64,000 bases of DNA from Endotrypanum monterogeii. Taxonomy: Eukaryota > Euglenozoa > Kinetoplastea > Trypanosomatida > Trypanosomatidae. A model generated the notes under the pieces. The model saw nothing but the letters and a program-made list of their open reading frames with translations. It searched no databases and was not told where the DNA came from. Shown piece after piece: positions 60,919 through 64,000 of the stretch (position 1 is the first letter of the stretch; the number at the start of each line of letters is the position of its first letter). The stretch covers positions 368,088 through 432,087 of the forward strand of contig CM007346.1 of the NCBI GenBank assembly GCA_000333855.2, in the 5' to 3' direction. A program made the position numbers and the translations under genes.

Positions 60919-63630
60919 ATGTGGCGTGTAGCGCCAAGGCACGGTATAAGACAGCGCCTCGGGAAGCCGCTCAGGCCTTTCGATCAGCAGCACCTCTTTC
61001 TGAAAAAGAGTTGCGAGTCTGGAGGCAGCGACTTGTGGCCGAGTGGTACCCGCTCGTACACGACAGGCACACACACATCTTCCAGCCGCGCTCACAACAG
61101 TGAAAGCTTCCGCAACGCACACGGCGACTACTACAATCAAACCAAAGAAGATGAAGAGGATCGAGTGCTGGAAGACGAGGAGTTCGCTGCCCTTCGCGAT
61201 GCCGGCGACGACGACGAGCTCATGCCAGTCACTTTCCGTCTCGCACGCAAGGCCGACGCACTTGATGCCGAGCTGCTGCGCATCCGGTACTGCCTGTGCG
61301 ACCGGGCTCAGTTTCTAGTCGACACGTCTCCAGCGACCGTATCAGGCCGTCCTACTCGAATGGACAAAGTGATGGAGATTTTAAAGCGTGGGGGCAACCA
61401 ACAGCAAGGCGGCGGCGATGCTACGAAGGCACCGCTCAGGGGGAGCTGTGTATCTACTCTTGTGGAGGAACTGAGCGCGTCTCCTTACGCCTCATGGCAT
61501 GGCACATCGGCTCCTCTGCTTCGTTTTCTTAGCATGAGGGTTCTCTGGCCGCGCGCCGCTCAGGTGACATGCGGCGCGCACCACAGCGGCGAGCTTGCTA
61601 CCCTTAACGCTAATCTCGACTACCTCCGTCGAGCGCGCGCACTGCATCAACTGAATTATTACAGTCGGCTTAACCTCATCCCCAAGCGCCATATTTGGTT
61701 ATCGATATACCAAATCCTGTGGAACTGTGCTGTTTCTGTGCAGGATGGCATCGGCTGTGTAGTGTTCGGCGTTCTCCGCGGTATAAGGGACCATGGCGTG
61801 ATGGAAGGAACGTGTAGGGGTGCCGCCACGGGTCTGCTGAACGCAATGAAGTTCTTGTGCTATGGCTGGGTCGTGTCGCCACTGCTTCATCTCACCCGTG
61901 GCTTGTGCAACACCATGTACGGTCCAGTGAGCAGCATCACGGGGAAGTACATGTTCGATGCGCTCAGTGGTCGCTGGATGAGGTGTACCGTGGCTGACGC
62001 ACGCTTCTTTCACCACGAGCTACAGCGCGAGAAGCGTGTCATACGCACCGTGGGACGTGCCGAGTTCCGCCGAAAGCGAATGAAAGTGGAGCACAGGTGG
62101 GTCGACAGAATGGCCTCTATGGGCTTCAGCGTGGATATGATGAAGGATAAGTTTATGCCGAGAGGGACTCGCGGTATGCGCGGAGCGTCGGCAGATACCG
62201 ATGGCCTTGGTGGCGGTAGCCAGATGCGCAATCCGTACGAAGTACTGCAAGTGCGCCGCACTGCTAGTGCCCAGGAGATCAAGAAGCAGTACAAGAGGCT
62301 CGCCATGGTGTTTCATCCCGACGTCGCTCAGAGCCGTAGCAGTGGTGGTGGGTCGCTCTCACCAGAGGAGAAGGCTGAGGCTCAGCATAAGTTCGAGGAG
62401 ATTACAGGTGCCTACCAAGTGTTGTCGAACCCGGAAAAACGCAAGGCTTACGATCTCGGTGGGGAGCAAGGCGTTCGCCTGCATGAGACGAGGTTTGGAA
62501 AGTTTATGTCACGTACACCAGCGGAAATGGTGCAGAGTGTCTTCGGTGGCGAGGGTTTTCGCCGGGTGTTAATTGGTGAGCTTCTCCGCTCGCACTGGGC
62601 GCTTCGAAATGAGGCACAGGTGAGCGTGTCTATTCATGAGTTAGAGGAGCTGCAATGCATTCGAGTGCGGCAGGTGGCCATAGAGCTGGCCGCGATCGCC
62701 GACGTACATGCGCAGCGGCCCACTACTCCCTACTACAGGGGAGCGTCAGCAGCAACGGGTACTGGCGGTGCACAGGCCAGCCATCGTCACACCACTGCCT
62801 ACCATGCCTCCTCCAGCAGCAGCCTTCCAGATTACTTGAGGTCGGGAAAGGTGCGTAGCAGCCCCGTCGCCGCAGCCGGTCGTCGCGGGAGCGCGCGCGG
62901 CACGGGTGTATCCACCGACACCGGCATGGGTCGTGAAATACACGACTCCATCATGAAAGAGTTAGGTGGTGGCGCGCCTGGGGGTGGTGGGAAGTCTCCA
63001 GTGGGCAGTCGTGCAGGAGCACAGAACATTGGAGCGGCCTCGGCAACCCCGTCAGAGGCTGTGTTGCAATCTCCCTTTGTGTTGCACCCCGGAAGCAACG
63101 AGTACAACTGTTTTTCGCGCGATTTTGAGGAGCGCTGCGACAGGTTTGTACGTCACATGGCCGAGGCATGCTTTGGGAGGCAGCTCCTTTATGAAGTCGG
63201 GGAGGCTTATGTTATTGGGGCGCAGCGCTTTCTGGGTATTCGCCCTTTCTACGCGCCGAAGATGCTCGTCACGCGAAAGATTTTCTCCGGCATGGATCGC
63301 ATCTACGAGGCTTTCTCCGATAAGACACGACTCACGTCCCAAGATGTGTCACGCAAGTTGATGGCCGAGTACTTTAATATGGAATACGACACGGTCGTTG
63401 CGGATATCCACTGTGTGTTGCGCTACGCAGTGCAGATGGTGCTGCAAGACGTCGTCGAGACCGATGAGGTGCGCCGCAAACGGTGCTACGCGGTGTGGTA
63501 CTTGGGAGAAAAAATGATGACCGTCGGTGAGCGCTGGACGACACGCATTGCAAGTGATGAGGATTTGGTTGCCTACATCCAGCAAGCAGCCACGTCTACA
63601 GCCACGACAAGTAAGCCGCCCACGTTTTGA
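60919..63630 (+). CDS. J-domain protein with DnaJ-X-like C-terminus, probably mitochondrial
   Basis: This 903-residue co-chaperone has a basic N-terminus ([20 protein letters not shown]) like a mitochondrial presequence. A charged region follows, then two hydrophobic stretches at about 262-290 and 300-330 (including [20 protein letters not shown]). The J domain is at about 438-510, with His-Pro-Asp at 466-468. After it come an FGGEGFRRV motif, a Gly/Ser-rich linker, and a long helical block with [18 protein letters not shown], typical of DnaJ-X. There is no Cys-rich zinc finger. The layout matches the J-protein at 24542-26506, so the two are probably paralogues. A start at 60889 would add ten residues. 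I prefer 60919 because the first AG after the strong pyrimidine tract lies at 60896-60897. Confidence 0.92.
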   Translation: MWRVAPRHGIRQRLGKPLRPFDQQHLFLKKSCESGGSDLWPSGTRSYTTGTHTSSSRAHNSESFRNAHGDYYNQTKEDEEDRVLEDEEFAALRDAGDDDELMPVTFRLARKADALDAELLRIRYCLCDRAQFLVDTSPATVSGRPTRMDKVMEILKRGGNQQQGGGDATKAPLRGSCVSTLVEELSASPYASWHGTSAPLLRFLSMRVLWPRAAQVTCGAHHSGELATLNANLDYLRRARALHQLNYYSRLNLIPKRHIWLSIYQILWNCAVSVQDGIGCVVFGVLRGIRDHGVMEGTCRGAATGLLNAMKFLCYGWVVSPLLHLTRGLCNTMYGPVSSITGKYMFDALSGRWMRCTVADARFFHHELQREKRVIRTVGRAEFRRKRMKVEHRWVDRMASMGFSVDMMKDKFMPRGTRGMRGASADTDGLGGGSQMRNPYEVLQVRRTASAQEIKKQYKRLAMVFHPDVAQSRSSGGGSLSPEEKAEAQHKFEEITGAYQVLSNPEKRKAYDLGGEQGVRLHETRFGKFMSRTPAEMVQSVFGGEGFRRVLIGELLRSHWALRNEAQVSVSIHELEELQCIRVRQVAIELAAIADVHAQRPTTPYYRGASAATGTGGAQASHRHTTAYHASSSSSLPDYLRSGKVRSSPVAAAGRRGSARGTGVSTDTGMGREIHDSIMKELGGGAPGGGGKSPVGSRAGAQNIGAASATPSEAVLQSPFVLHPGSNEYNCFSRDFEERCDRFVRHMAEACFGRQLLYEVGEAYVIGAQRFLGIRPFYAPKMLVTRKIFSGMDRIYEAFSDKTRLTSQDVSRKLMAEYFNMEYDTVVADIHCVLRYAVQMVLQDVVETDEVRRKRCYAVWYLGEKMMTVGERWTTRIASDEDLVAYIQQAATSTATTSKPPTF

Positions 63631-64000
63631 TGGAACCTTCTACTGCCGAAGGGGCTGTATCAGTAGTCAACTCATGTCGCCGAGGAAGCGAGAGCACTAC
63701 ACGACATTGGCCGCCGCCGGGAGGCGTGTGCTACGTGGTCAAAATATGAAAAGATGCTTGACCACATTACGCCCCACCCCCTTCCCTTCCATATCCCCTG
63801 CACTCACCAAAAAAAAAAAAGGGAGAGAGAAGGGGAGATGTGGGTTGGGTAAAGAAGCGGCTGCGCCGGCGATGGCCAATCTTTGCTGATTACATGGCAC
63901 TCGTCTAATGGAAGATGCTGATGCTCATTATTGTCGTCTCCAAGGGTATGTGTCTCGCAACACATCCTTCACAAACGTTATTATTATATATATATTCCCC
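63631..64000. other. 3' flank of the last gene; no gene seen
   Basis: It contains an A-run near 63810-63821, a GA-rich stretch after it, and the start of an AT-rich tract at the window edge (63980-63996). It is probably the 3' untranslated region of the J-protein gene. Confidence 0.6.

Noticed and set aside
1..64000. tRNA genes, CRISPR arrays, retroposons, strand-switch region
   Set aside because: No tRNA B-box in a fitting context, no spaced direct repeats, no reverse transcriptase or transposase ORF, and no change of coding strand. Degenerate SIDER-type elements in untranslated regions cannot be excluded by eye; a profile search would be needed.

Overview
This window looks like a piece of a trypanosomatid nuclear chromosome, most likely Leishmania or a close relative. 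All recognisable genes (13 firm calls, plus one small and one partial candidate) lie on the + strand, with no introns seen. They are separated by 0.6-5.8 kb of non-coding DNA rich in long pyrimidine tracts, poly-T, (AT)n, (CA)n and (GT)n. This is the layout of a polycistronic unit whose mRNAs are made by trans-splicing at an AG after a pyrimidine tract. Proteins carry long Ala/Ser/Thr/Pro-rich inserts inside conserved folds, as is common in Leishmania. The HSP70 at 42.9-44.8 kb resembles the trypanosomatid gene called HSP70.4, which I remember as lying on Leishmania chromosome 26; that placement is from memory and unverified. The abundant (AT)n tracts may fit subgenus Viannia or a sister genus, but this is weak.

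Layout. 0-2.2 kb: mostly untranslated, with a possible C-terminus of an upstream gene at the very start and one doubtful small ORF. 2.2-7.4 kb: two proteins of unknown function with mitochondrial-type N-termini. 8.1-16.2 kb: an RluA-type pseudouridine synthase, a RING-H2 protein with a split finger, and an acidic beta-helix repeat protein. 18.0-23.4 kb: a 1786-residue low-complexity protein. 24.5-31.2 kb: a J-domain/DnaJ-X protein, an aldo-keto reductase and the dynein assembly factor DNAAF1. 31.2-33.2 kb: non-coding, with a 461-base assembly gap inside an (AT)n tract. 33.2-42.1 kb: a 2992-residue protein with several BRCT-like modules. 42.9-49.6 kb: HSP70.4 and the ribosome-biogenesis WD protein NOL10/Enp2. 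49.6-55.4 kb: a long gene-free, pyrimidine-rich stretch. 55.4-63.6 kb: a FYVE-finger protein whose zinc finger is split by about 330 residues, then a second J-domain/DnaJ-X protein.

The genes do not form one pathway, as expected for a trypanosomatid unit. There is still a chaperone theme: one HSP70, two related J-proteins and a dynein-arm assembly factor. Control is expected to be post-transcriptional, so the splice sites and untranslated regions are the relevant regulatory features. I found no tRNA, rRNA, CRISPR array or intact mobile element. The most interesting items are the interrupted FYVE and RING fingers, the giant BRCT protein, the paired J-proteins, and evidence that the assembly gap may be artificial.
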